Assembly (NCBI RefSeq): GCF_013201075.1
Contig: NZ_CP053708.1
Coordinates: forward strand, 2,671,501 to 2,735,500
DNA length: 64,000 nucleotides
Origin: Lichenicola cladoniae
Lineage (GTDB): Bacteria > Pseudomonadota > Alphaproteobacteria > Acetobacterales > Acetobacteraceae
Direction of reading: 5' to 3'
The position numbers and the translations under genes were made by a program. Positions 34,008 to 43,994 of this stretch are shown here, piece after piece (within the stretch, counting starts at the first letter, position 1; each line of letters begins with the position of its first letter). The notes beneath the pieces are model-generated. The model saw nothing but the letters and a program-made list of their open reading frames with translations, had not been told where the DNA came from and made no database searches.

Positions 34008-35546
34008 TCAGGCTTCCTGGGCAGGCTGGCCGGCGTCTGACACCGGCTGCAAGAACTCGCTGTAGGCAAGGGAAAGGATGCGTTCTTCGCTGAAATCCTC
34101 TCGTGCCACCTCGCCGGCGAAATGGCCGCGCGACAGCACCAGGATGCGGTCGCACAGATGCATCAGCTCCGGCAGCTCGGACGAGACCACCAGGATGGCG
34201 CGGCCCTCGGCAGCGAGACGGCCGAGCAGCGCGTAGATCTCGGCCTTGGCGCCGACATCGATGCCGCGCGTCGGCTCGTCCAGCATCAGCACGCGGGCTT
34301 CGCCGAACAGCCACTTGGCCAGCACGATCTTCTGCTGGTTGCCGCCGGACAACTGAATCACCGGCTGCTCGGGGCCGCTCAGGCGCGTGCCGAGCTCAGT
34401 CGCCAGCCGCACGGAGGCGTCGCGCTCGACGGTCGGACGCAGGAAGCCGGCGGTCGATACCTTGTCGAGACGGGCCAGCGTGGTGTTCACCCGCGCCGCC
34501 ATCGGCAGCACCAGCCCCTCGCCCTTGCGGTCCTCGGTCAGCAGGCAGATGCCGTGGCGGGTGGCGTCGCTCGGGCTGCGGATCGCGACCTCGCTGCCGT
34601 TTCGGAAGATGCGGCCACCGAGCCGGCGGTCGGCGCCGAAGATCGCCCGCACCGCCTCGGTCCGGCCGGCACCGACCAGGCCGGCCAGGCCGATGATCTC
34701 GCCGTAGCGGAGGCTGAAATCGATGCCGGGGCCCGGAGGCGCGCCGAGCGGACGCAGATGCTCGATGCGCAAAGCCTCGGCGCCGAGGGCAGCGCCGCCG
34801 ATCGGAGCTTGGGCGGCGAGCGTGCGGCCGATCATCTGCCGCACCAGCTCGCCGGGATTGGTCTCGGCGGTGCGGCTGGTGCCGACCTTGCGGCCATTGC
34901 GCAGGATGGTGACGCGATCGCACAGCGAAAAGATCTCGCCCAGATGATGCGAGACGTAGATCAGCGTCATGCCCTCCGCCTTGAGCGCATGGATCTGCTC
35001 GAACAGGCGCCCGGCCTCGCGCGGGGTGAGCGTCGCGGTCGGTTCGTCGAGCACCAGCACCCGGCCGCGGGTGGACAAGGCGCGGGCGATCTCGACCAGC
35101 TGCATCTGGGCTATGCCGAGGCGCTCGACCTTCAGGCGCGGCGAGATCTCGTTCAGCCCGACCCGCGCCAGCAGCGCCTCGGCCTCGCTTTCCAGCCGGC
35201 CACGATCGACGAAACCGAAGCGGTTGCGGGGCAGATGCTCGAACAGCAGGTTCTCGGCCACCGAGAGCGCCGGCAGCAGGTTGAACTCCTGGTGCACCAC
35301 ACGGATACCGGCGCGGATCGCGTCGATCGGGGCCTGCGGGGCGTAGGGCTTGCCCTCCAGCGTGATCGAGCCGGCGTCGGGCCGGTGAATGCCGGCGAGC
35401 AGGCGGATCAGGCTCGACTTGCCGGCGCCATTCTCGCCGGCGAGCGCGTGCATCTCGCCGGCCTCGATCTCCAGGTCGACACCGTCCAGCGCGACCACGC
35501 CCGGAAAGCGCTTGGTCACGCCCTCCAGGCGCAGGATAGTGGACAC
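34008..35546 (-). CDS. Ribose-type ABC transporter, double ATP-binding protein
   Basis: A 512-residue RbsA-like protein with two nucleotide-binding domains. Domain one has Walker A GENGAGKSS (residues 38-46), a weak signature LGIAQMQ and Walker B VLVLDEPTATL. Domain two has an altered Walker A GLVGAGRTE lacking the Lys, but a good LSGGNQQK signature and VLMLDEPTRGID. This asymmetry is normal for the family. It drives sugar import with the permease at 32978 and the binding protein at 35551. Start is GTG 35546, four bases after the binding-protein stop. Confidence 0.94.
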   Translation of the reverse strand: MSTILRLEGVTKRFPGVVALDGVDLEIEAGEMHALAGENGAGKSSLIRLLAGIHRPDAGSITLEGKPYAPQAPIDAIRAGIRVVHQEFNLLPALSVAENLLFEHLPRNRFGFVDRGRLESEAEALLARVGLNEISPRLKVERLGIAQMQLVEIARALSTRGRVLVLDEPTATLTPREAGRLFEQIHALKAEGMTLIYVSHHLGEIFSLCDRVTILRNGRKVGTSRTAETNPGELVRQMIGRTLAAQAPIGGAALGAEALRIEHLRPLGAPPGPGIDFSLRYGEIIGLAGLVGAGRTEAVRAIFGADRRLGGRIFRNGSEVAIRSPSDATRHGICLLTEDRKGEGLVLPMAARVNTTLARLDKVSTAGFLRPTVERDASVRLATELGTRLSGPEQPVIQLSGGNQQKIVLAKWLFGEARVLMLDEPTRGIDVGAKAEIYALLGRLAAEGRAILVVSSELPELMHLCDRILVLSRGHFAGEVAREDFSEERILSLAYSEFLQPVSDAGQPAQEA

Positions 35547-35550
35547 TGGC

Positions 35551-36492
35551 TCAGCCGGCGGACTGGCCGGTGATCAGCTTGACCGGGGTCTTGATCCAGC
35601 CGGTCAGGTGCTGGCCGGCGATCTCCTTCATCGCGTTGTCGATGCCCATCGCGGCGAGCTGGGCGCCGAACTGGTCGACGGTCGCCAGCACCTTGCCGTC
35701 CTTGAGCAGTGGCTGGATCGCCGGGATGTTGTCGAAGCTGACCACCTTGATCTGGCCCGGCTTGCCGGCGGCGTCGATCGCCTTGACCACGCCAAGCGCC
35801 ATAGAATCGTTGGCGGCCATGACGCCCTGGATGTCCTGGTGCGCGGTCAGCATGTTGGTGAAGACGGTGTTGGCTTCCTCGGTCTCCCAGTGGCCGGTGC
35901 GGCTGTCGATCAGCATCAGGCCGCCGGCGGCGATCGCGTCGGTGAAGCCGAGCTTGCGCTGCACGCCGTTCTCGGCGCCCGGATTGCCCTCGATGATCAC
36001 CACCTTGCCGCCACGCCCGAGCGCCTTGGCGAGCACGTCGCCGGACAGGCGGGCGCCGGCACGGTTGTCCGGACCGACGAAGGCGATGTCCACGTGGTGC
36101 TTGCGCATCGAGGCGGGGTCGAACGCCACGTCGATGTTGATGATCTTGATGCCGGCCTTCATGGCGCGGACGATCGGCGACAGCAGCGCCCGGCTGTCGG
36201 CCGGGGCGATGACGATGGCATCGACCTTGCGGGTGATCAGGTTCTCGACCGCGGCGATCTGGCCGTCGATGTCGGTCTCGGACTGGATGCCGACCGGGAT
36301 CAGGGTGAGGTCGCCACGCTCCTGCGCATGTTTGACGGCGCCTTCCTGCATGTCCTTGAAGAACTCGTTGGCGAGAGACTTCATGACCAGGCCGATGACC
36401 GGCTTGTGGCTGCCCTGCGCCCATGCGAAGCGAGGCGCAATGCCGATAGAGCCCGCGGCCGCGCATGCGGCCAGGAATGTCCGACGATCCAT
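35551..36492 (-). CDS. Ribose-type ABC transporter substrate-binding protein
   Basis: A 313-residue periplasmic binding protein of the LacI-like type I fold. The signal peptide (residues 1-25) has a twin-Arg DRRTFLAACAAAG, suggesting Tat export. The mature part begins KPVIGLVMKSLANEFFKDMQEGA and includes VDAIVIAPADSRAL, IIEGNPGAENGVQRKLGF and GVMAANDSMALGVVKAI, all typical of ribose/polyol binding proteins. GGGGGAA precedes the ATG by about six bases. First gene of its operon; the upstream 280 bases contain a hairpin and a divergent MHYT gene. Ligand not predictable by eye. Confidence 0.92.
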   Translation of the reverse strand: MDRRTFLAACAAAGSIGIAPRFAWAQGSHKPVIGLVMKSLANEFFKDMQEGAVKHAQERGDLTLIPVGIQSETDIDGQIAAVENLITRKVDAIVIAPADSRALLSPIVRAMKAGIKIINIDVAFDPASMRKHHVDIAFVGPDNRAGARLSGDVLAKALGRGGKVVIIEGNPGAENGVQRKLGFTDAIAAGGLMLIDSRTGHWETEEANTVFTNMLTAHQDIQGVMAANDSMALGVVKAIDAAGKPGQIKVVSFDNIPAIQPLLKDGKVLATVDQFGAQLAAMGIDNAMKEIAGQHLTGWIKTPVKLITGQSAG

Positions 36493-36575
36493 GTGATGTT
36501 CCCCCTTTTAGAGTCGGAGGTTGTTGTTCCTCCGTTTTGCGGGAGCGTAACGGCCTGCGGAGGCGGGCGAAAGGG

Positions 36576-36592
36576 GGCCTCTCATCGAGGCC
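36576..36592. promoter_or_regulatory. GGCCTC/GAGGCC inverted repeat upstream of the ABC operon
   Basis: Perfect 6-bp arms with a 5-base TCATC loop, 84 bases upstream of the binding-protein start. It could be an operator for a sugar-responsive regulator or a leader hairpin. No regulator gene adjoins the operon. Confidence 0.3.
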
Positions 36593-36772
36593 GCTCCTCC
36601 CCGCGGCAGGGTCACAATCGCAGTGTACGAGACTTGTCGAAGAAACGGATACTACAGCTAGGCTAATCAAACGGCCTATATTTGCGCAATAACTCAAATA
36701 TTACGCCTTTTCCGTTCAGTCGGCGTATGCTCTGCACTCGAAGGTTGGCTGGTAGGATCGAGAACGCCCGGA

Positions 36773-39271
36773 ATGATCGAAGCCTTTGTCCACGAATATG
36801 ATCTGCGTCTGGTTGCGCTAGCCGTCGTCATCTGCATCCTGGCCTGTTTCACCAGCCTCAAACTCATCTTGCGTGGACAAGCTACGGACGGAATTCCGTG
36901 GGGCTGGCTCGCCGCCGCGGCGTCCGTGTTCGGCTGCGGGGTATGGTCGCTGCACTTCATCGCGATGCTGGCCTACATGCCGGGCATGGTGATGGACTAC
37001 GCGATCCGTCCGACGATCGTTTCGATTATTATCGCGATCGCAGGCACGTTCGCAGCGCTGCTGGTCTGGCAATCGACCAGGATAAAGTTCACGGGAGTCT
37101 GGTTCGGCGGGATCCTGCTAAGTCTGAGCGTCGCGGGGATGCATTATTGCGGCGTGGCAGCGGTGCAGGTATCGGACGGCATCCGATACGACCGCGCACT
37201 CGTGTTCGTGTCGATCATCGTCAGCACCGCCTTCGCACTTCTTGCTTTCGCGCGCGGAAGCGGACTGAGCCTGCTCACGCGACGCATCGAGATCACCGGC
37301 TGGCTCGTTATGTGCGTGTGCAGCGTGCACTTCATCGGAATGAGTGCCGTGACCATCGACGCACGCGACCCGATGTCCCTGCCCCGCGGCGTGCTGGGGA
37401 CGGGCGCGCTCGCCGTTGCCGTCGGTTCGGTCAGTCTGGCGATCCTCGTGGTGAGCCTCGCCGCCACCCTCATGGAACAACATCTGCTGCAGCGCTCGGT
37501 GCTCGAACTCAGGCGAATGCAGCTGATGAGCGACATCTCCCATGAGATCCTGATCATCCAGAGAAAGGGGCTGATCCTCCAGGTCAACGAGGCCGGAGGC
37601 CGGTTGTTCGGGACCACGCCGGCAGACATGGTCGGGGGTCGGGTGAGCGACCTGGTGTCGATCGCGGATCATGCGATCGTGGAGCAGTACCTCAAGTCCG
37701 GGCCGGATCACCTGAAGCCGCAATCGATCCACGTGCGAGCCGCGGCCGGCCACCAGACCCCGGTTGAGCTAGCCGGCAGCACGATCGACTATGAGGGACG
37801 CCCGGCGATCCTGATGGCGATCCGCGACATGTCCGACCGGACCCGCGACGAGGCCAGGATCAGGCATCTCGCCCACCATGACGCGCTGACCGACCTGCCC
37901 AACCGCTTCCTCTTGCGCGAGCGCCTGACCTACGCAATCGATGCGGCGGCGAGGTCGCGCAGCAGGGTGGCGTTGCTGCAGCTCAACCTGGACCGGCTCA
38001 AGCCGGTGAACGAACTGCTCGGGCACATTGCCGGAGACGCGCTGCTGATCCAGGTCGCCCAGCGCATCCGCGCCGAACTCGATCCGACCGACACGCTCGC
38101 GCGGATCGGCGGCGACGAGTTCGCAATCGTCATGACGGCGGACCAGGTCGAACAGGTTGCCGGCCTGGCGGCTCGTGTGCTCGATACGATCGCGCAGCCT
38201 TTCGACCTCGATGGCAACCGGGTCAACATCGGGACGTCGATCGGGATCTCGCTGTTTCCCGACGATGGCGGGATTACCGAGACCCTGGTTCAGGCCGCGA
38301 ATACCGCGCTGGATCGCGTCAAGGAAGAACGGGGCAATGCCTTCCGTTTCTTCGAAGCGCGGATGAACGAACATCTGCATGCCCGGCGCCAACTGGAACA
38401 GGATCTGCGCTATGCTGTCGAGCGTGGCCAACTCGAGCTCTACTACCAGCCACTCTTCAGTTGCTCGACAAACCTTGTGGAAGGGTTCGAGGCGCTGCTG
38501 CGCTGGAATCATCCCGCGCGCGGGATGGTGCCGCCGCTGGAGTTCATGCCGCTGGCGGAGGCGACCGGGCTGATCGACAGGATCGGGCATTGGGTGATCG
38601 AGACCGCCTGCGCGACCGCGGCCGGCTGGCAGCGTCCGCTTCGGATCGCAGTGAATGTCTCGCCGTCGCAGTTCAGGCGGGCCGGACTGGCCGAGACTGT
38701 CGCCGCGACGCTGGCGCGCGCCGGGCTGGCTCCGGACCGGCTGGAAATCGAGATCACCGAAAGTGTGCTGATGGAGCACACCGCCATCGCGCTCGATCTT
38801 CTCGGAGCACTCCGCGGCCAGGGCGTGCATATCGTGCTCGATGATTTCGGCACCGGCTATTCGAGCCTGAGCTATCTTCGCTCGTTTCGCTTCGACAAGC
38901 TCAAGATCGACAAATCGTTCGTCCAGGCACTCGGCAACAACGAGGATGCCACGATGATCGTTCGCACGATCATCGGGCTCGCGCATAATCTCGGCCTTTC
39001 GGTCGTTGCGGAGGGCGTCGAAAACCCGCGGCAGCTCGCGATCATCGGCGCTCATCTCTGCGATCAGGTACAGGGCTATCTGCTCGGCCGACCGATGCCG
39101 GTCGACAAGCTGGCGGCGTTCACCGATCAGGCTGCCGCCCTGCCCTCACGATCCATACAGACGCTGACCCCGACAGCGACGTTGGCCCACAGCGCGAGGC
39201 GCCACGACCGGACCAAGCCTGAGCATCATCCGATCGTTTCGCTCTCTCGATCGGATAAAGATGTTCGTTAA
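36773..39271 (+). CDS. MHYT-PAS-GGDEF-EAL c-di-GMP protein
   Basis: An 832-residue protein. Seven membrane helices carry the three MHYT motifs intact: SLHFIAML (59-66), GMHYCGVA (122-129) and SVHFIGMS (184-191), thought to bind a metal and sense oxygen, CO or NO. A PAS domain follows (about 250-355), then GGDEF (ARIGGDEFAIVM) and EAL (FEALLRWNHP, VNVSPSQF, IEITESVLMEH, DDFGTGYSS, KIDKSF, AEGVEN). The position of the I-site Arg reads DPTD, so product inhibition is probably lost. It may make or degrade c-di-GMP. Divergent from the ABC operon. Same domain order as the 18954-21407 gene, whose MHYT motifs are degenerate. Confidence 0.92.
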   Translation: MIEAFVHEYDLRLVALAVVICILACFTSLKLILRGQATDGIPWGWLAAAASVFGCGVWSLHFIAMLAYMPGMVMDYAIRPTIVSIIIAIAGTFAALLVWQSTRIKFTGVWFGGILLSLSVAGMHYCGVAAVQVSDGIRYDRALVFVSIIVSTAFALLAFARGSGLSLLTRRIEITGWLVMCVCSVHFIGMSAVTIDARDPMSLPRGVLGTGALAVAVGSVSLAILVVSLAATLMEQHLLQRSVLELRRMQLMSDISHEILIIQRKGLILQVNEAGGRLFGTTPADMVGGRVSDLVSIADHAIVEQYLKSGPDHLKPQSIHVRAAAGHQTPVELAGSTIDYEGRPAILMAIRDMSDRTRDEARIRHLAHHDALTDLPNRFLLRERLTYAIDAAARSRSRVALLQLNLDRLKPVNELLGHIAGDALLIQVAQRIRAELDPTDTLARIGGDEFAIVMTADQVEQVAGLAARVLDTIAQPFDLDGNRVNIGTSIGISLFPDDGGITETLVQAANTALDRVKEERGNAFRFFEARMNEHLHARRQLEQDLRYAVERGQLELYYQPLFSCSTNLVEGFEALLRWNHPARGMVPPLEFMPLAEATGLIDRIGHWVIETACATAAGWQRPLRIAVNVSPSQFRRAGLAETVAATLARAGLAPDRLEIEITESVLMEHTAIALDLLGALRGQGVHIVLDDFGTGYSSLSYLRSFRFDKLKIDKSFVQALGNNEDATMIVRTIIGLAHNLGLSVVAEGVENPRQLAIIGAHLCDQVQGYLLGRPMPVDKLAAFTDQAAALPSRSIQTLTPTATLAHSARRHDRTKPEHHPIVSLSRSDKDVR

Positions 39272-39297
39272 GACAAACCTCCAGGCCGGTGGCAGGC

Positions 39298-40305
39298 TTA
39301 GAGGTCGGCTACCTTTACAAGCAGCTTGCCGAAATTCCTGCCGGTCAGCTGTCCACGCAGGGCTGCGGGCGCGTTGTCTAGACCGTCGACGATCTCCTCG
39401 CAGTAACGCAGTTCTCCGGACGCGACGAGCGGTGCGGCCAGCGTCCGCCATTCGGCAAACCGGCCTGGCTTGTCACCGACGATGAAGCCCTCGAACCGGG
39501 CCCGCTTGTAGAGCAGCAGGTTGAGGTTGAGGACCGGCCGGGGATCGGGGTCGTCATACTGCGCGACCAGGCCGCAGACGGGAACGCGCGCGTGCGTGTT
39601 GAGGCGCTTCAGGATAGCCGCCTGCACGGCGCCACCCACATTCTCGAAATAGACATCGACGCCGTCGGGGCAGGCCTCGTCGAGTTGCGCATCCAGGTCG
39701 CCCCGATGATTGAGGCATGCGTCGAAGCGGGCTGTTTCCGTGACCCATCGGCATTTCTCCGGGCCGCCGGCGATGCCGATGACGCGGGCGCCTGCCCGGC
39801 GCGCGATCTGGCCGGCCGTGGCGCCGACGGGACCGCAGGCCGCGGAAACCACGACCGTCTCGCCCGGTTTTGGCTGGCCGATATCCTTCATGCCCGAGTA
39901 GGCCGTCGTTCCCGGCATCCCCAGGACGCCTAGGTAGGTCGAGAGCGGTGCGCCGTCACGCGGAACCCGGGTCAGACCGTCGCCACCGGACAGGATATGC
40001 GTCTCCCAGCCGAACGCGCCCGCGACGATATCGCCCGGCGCGAAGTTCGGGTGCGCGGATGCGACCACCTCGCCGATCGTCTCGCCGGTCATCACCGAAC
40101 CCAGTGGAGTGCCGGTCGTGTATGTGGCGCCCTCGTTGAGACGGCCGCGCATGTAGGGGTCGATCGACAGCCAGAGCGTCCGGGTCAGCACTTCTCCAGG
40201 ACCGGGGTCGGGGATGGTGCTGCTTCGAACGATGAACGTGTCGTCGGTGATCGCTCCGGCCGGCCGCTTCGCGAAGATGATGGACTGCCGGACCGACTGC
40301 GTCAT
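39298..40305 (-). CDS. NADP-dependent oxidoreductase, MDR family (CurA/YncB-like)
   Basis: A 335-residue zinc-free medium-chain reductase. The N-terminal part has LWLSIDPYMRGRL, the hallmark of the leukotriene B4 dehydrogenase/CurA group; the Rossmann motif is AACGPVGATAGQIARRAGARVIG, followed by VDVYFENVGG and PVCGLVAQYD. These enzymes reduce the double bond of alpha,beta-unsaturated carbonyls with NADPH. ATG at 40305. It faces the MHYT gene tail to tail. Length and motifs are normal; substrate unknown. Confidence 0.9.
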   Translation of the reverse strand: MTQSVRQSIIFAKRPAGAITDDTFIVRSSTIPDPGPGEVLTRTLWLSIDPYMRGRLNEGATYTTGTPLGSVMTGETIGEVVASAHPNFAPGDIVAGAFGWETHILSGGDGLTRVPRDGAPLSTYLGVLGMPGTTAYSGMKDIGQPKPGETVVVSAACGPVGATAGQIARRAGARVIGIAGGPEKCRWVTETARFDACLNHRGDLDAQLDEACPDGVDVYFENVGGAVQAAILKRLNTHARVPVCGLVAQYDDPDPRPVLNLNLLLYKRARFEGFIVGDKPGRFAEWRTLAAPLVASGELRYCEEIVDGLDNAPAALRGQLTGRNFGKLLVKVADL

Positions 40306-40470
40306 GATCGTTTCCTCGGGGCTTACGCGCTCGCTGGAGCTGAGACATGGACGTCGTAATCCCGTTATCCAAGTGACGGGCCTGGGAGACTTCCTGCCGG
40401 TCGGGTGTCACGGTCACCCGATGCCGTTCGCGTCGTGACTCTTCGGTCGCGCGAGCCCCTGGCCGAACGC

Positions 40471-41733
40471 CTAGCTGATGAACATGCCGGCGATGGTGGC
40501 GCTCATCAGGTTGGAGAGGGTGCCGGCGAGCACGGCGCGCAGGCCCATGCGGGCGACTTCGGCACGTCGTCCCGGGGCGACGCTGCCGTAGCCGGCCAGC
40601 AGGATGCCGATCGAGGAGAAGTTGGCGAAGCCGCACAAGGCGAACGAGGCGATCGCGATCGCGCGGGTCGAAAATTCATGGGCGCGGATCATCGGCGAGA
40701 GATGCACGTAGGCGACGAACTCGTTGAACACGAGTTTCTGGCCGATGATCCCGCCGATCGGCCTGGCCTCGTGCCATGGAACGCCGATCATCCAGGCGAG
40801 TGGTGCGAACAGCGTGCCGAGCATGAGCTCGAGCGACAGTCCCGGATGGCCGAACCAGCTGCCTGCAAGTCCGATCAGCCCGTTCAGGCAGGCGATCAGG
40901 CCGATGAAGGCAATCAGCATCGCGCCGACTGCAACGGCCACGTGCACGCCGTTGGTGGTGCCGATGGCGATCGCCTCGAACACGTTGGCGGGGCGCTCGG
41001 CGTCGAACGACACGTTCAACTCGGTGATCCGCGACGGCTCGGTGGTCGGGACCAGCAGCTTGGCGAACAGCAGGCCGCCCGGAATGGCCATGACCGAGGC
41101 GGCAAGCAGGTATTCCATCGGCACGCCGAGGCCGGCATAGCCCGCGAGCACCGACCCGGCGACCGAGGCGGTGCCGCTCGACATCACAGCGAACAGCTCG
41201 GCGCGGGTGAGCAGCGGCACATAGGGCTTGAGCGCGATCGGCATCTCGCTCTGGCCCAGGAAGATGGTGGTGACCGCGGAGAAGCTTTCCACCCGCGACG
41301 TGCCGATCACCAGCCTGACCGCGCCGCCCAGGATGCGTGCCAGGGCCTGCATGATTCCGAAATAATACAGCAGCGCGATCAGGGCCGAGATGTAGATGAT
41401 CTGCGGCAGCACACGGAGGCCGAACACGAAGCCGCCGTTGGGAAACAGCGTATCCATCCGGGGCGAGACGAGGCCGCCGAACACGAAGGAGATACCCTCG
41501 CTGCCATAGCCGAGCACTGCGTTGACCGCATTCGAGGCAACGTGCAGCACCGCGCGCCCGACCGGGACGAACAGGATCAGCGCCCCGAGGGCCATTTGGC
41601 AGCCGAGTGCGGCCAGCACCACGCGCGGCTGGATGCGCCGCCGGTTGGTGGAGAACAGGATGCCGACGGCGATCAGCAGCACGATCCCCGGCAGGCCGCG
41701 CAGGATGGTTTCAAGCAACCTCGGTTTCTCCAA
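40471..41733 (-). CDS. Concentrative nucleoside transporter (NupC/CNT family)
   Basis: A 420-residue inner-membrane protein with eight or more helices. CNT marks are ISFVFGGLV, TTIFLGQSEMPIALKPYV, IGGIIGQKLVFNEFVAY and FALCGFANFSSIGI near the end. It takes up nucleosides with protons or sodium. The start is TTG 41733, overlapping the RutR-like gene, or TTG 41718, overlapping it by eight bases. The RutR-like regulator directly upstream, and dihydropyrimidinase beyond, point to pyrimidine nucleosides or uracil sources as the cargo. Identity of family firm, start and cargo less so. Confidence 0.9.
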   Translation of the reverse strand: MEKPRLLETILRGLPGIVLLIAVGILFSTNRRRIQPRVVLAALGCQMALGALILFVPVGRAVLHVASNAVNAVLGYGSEGISFVFGGLVSPRMDTLFPNGGFVFGLRVLPQIIYISALIALLYYFGIMQALARILGGAVRLVIGTSRVESFSAVTTIFLGQSEMPIALKPYVPLLTRAELFAVMSSGTASVAGSVLAGYAGLGVPMEYLLAASVMAIPGGLLFAKLLVPTTEPSRITELNVSFDAERPANVFEAIAIGTTNGVHVAVAVGAMLIAFIGLIACLNGLIGLAGSWFGHPGLSLELMLGTLFAPLAWMIGVPWHEARPIGGIIGQKLVFNEFVAYVHLSPMIRAHEFSTRAIAIASFALCGFANFSSIGILLAGYGSVAPGRRAEVARMGLRAVLAGTLSNLMSATIAGMFIS

Positions 41734-42391
41734 TCGCGCAGCCGGCCAGCACCATGCGCAGGATCATCGTTACGGCCGCCTCGTAATCATCCGGACGCAG
41801 ACCGCTGCCGCGGCCGAGCACCGCCTCCATCTGCGGACTGAAATCGGCGTAGCTCTGGGTCATCGCCCAGATGCAGAACAGCAAATGCGGCGCCGAAACC
41901 GGCTGCATCAATCCCGCCTGGGCCCAGTATGCGAACACCTGCTCCATGCGCTGTACATGGGCGCGCAGATTGAAGCCGAGAAAGTGCCGGATCTGGTGGC
42001 CGCCCGCGAGCAGTTCGCCGGCGAAGATGCGCGATGCGTCGGCGCGGGCACGGGTCCAGGCCATCTTGGCGCGGATATAGCCAGTCAGTCCCTCGGAGGG
42101 CGTGCGTCCGGTCACGATCCAGATGTCGGCATCGCCGAGCCAGGTCGAGAGGATGTCCTCCAGTACGGCGCGGTAGAGCATGTCCTTGCTGCCGAAATAA
42201 TAATGCAGGTTGGCCTTCGGCAGGCCGGCCGCATCGGCGATCGCCGCCATGGTGGTGCCGCCCAGCCCGTGCCGGGCGAACAGTTCCTCGGCGGCGCGCA
42301 GGATCTGGACCGTGCTGGTGCGGCGTGGAAGGCCCGGCGTCGCGGCATCGCGTGCCGGCGGGTCCGGCTGCTGACTGGTCGGTATGGTCAT
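41711..42391 (-). CDS. RutR-like TetR-family regulator
   Basis: A 226-residue TetR regulator. The DNA-binding domain is residues about 25-75 (ILRAAEELFARHGLGGTTMAAIADAAGLPKANLHYYFGSKDMLYRAVL). The C-terminal domain follows the RutR/YcdC pattern: IRAKMAWTRARADASRIFAGELLAGG and the region HLLFCIWAMTQSYADFSPQMEAVLG, near-identical in layout to E. coli RutR. RutR senses uracil and thymine and controls pyrimidine use. It starts at ATG 42391, divergent from dihydropyrimidinase with 170 bases between the starts, and is followed by a nucleoside transporter. An N-terminal tail of about 25 residues is extra. Confidence 0.87.
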   Translation of the reverse strand: MTIPTSQQPDPPARDAATPGLPRRTSTVQILRAAEELFARHGLGGTTMAAIADAAGLPKANLHYYFGSKDMLYRAVLEDILSTWLGDADIWIVTGRTPSEGLTGYIRAKMAWTRARADASRIFAGELLAGGHQIRHFLGFNLRAHVQRMEQVFAYWAQAGLMQPVSAPHLLFCIWAMTQSYADFSPQMEAVLGRGSGLRPDDYEAAVTMILRMVLAGCAIGETEVA

Positions 42392-42511
42392 GGATGCCGC
42401 CCCGACCCCCGTCCTGGCTCCGTTCCTGGTCCTCGCTTGTCCGGCACAAGATGTCGGGACGCAAGGCCTGAATGTTGCATGAAGCGGTCATTGCGACGAC
42501 CAATGGAGACG

Positions 42512-43983
<1,472 letters not shown>

Positions 43984-43994
43984 AGAGTTTGTTC

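Noticed and set aside
32867-35573. Long plus-strand frames opposite the ABC permease and ATPase
   Set aside because: Antisense shadows of GC-rich genes, made mainly of Gln, Ala, Gly, Asp and Arg, with no domain pattern.
40405-41841. 478-codon plus-strand frame opposite the CNT transporter
   Set aside because: Shadow frame with His/Gln/Asp-rich sequence; the minus strand has clear CNT motifs.
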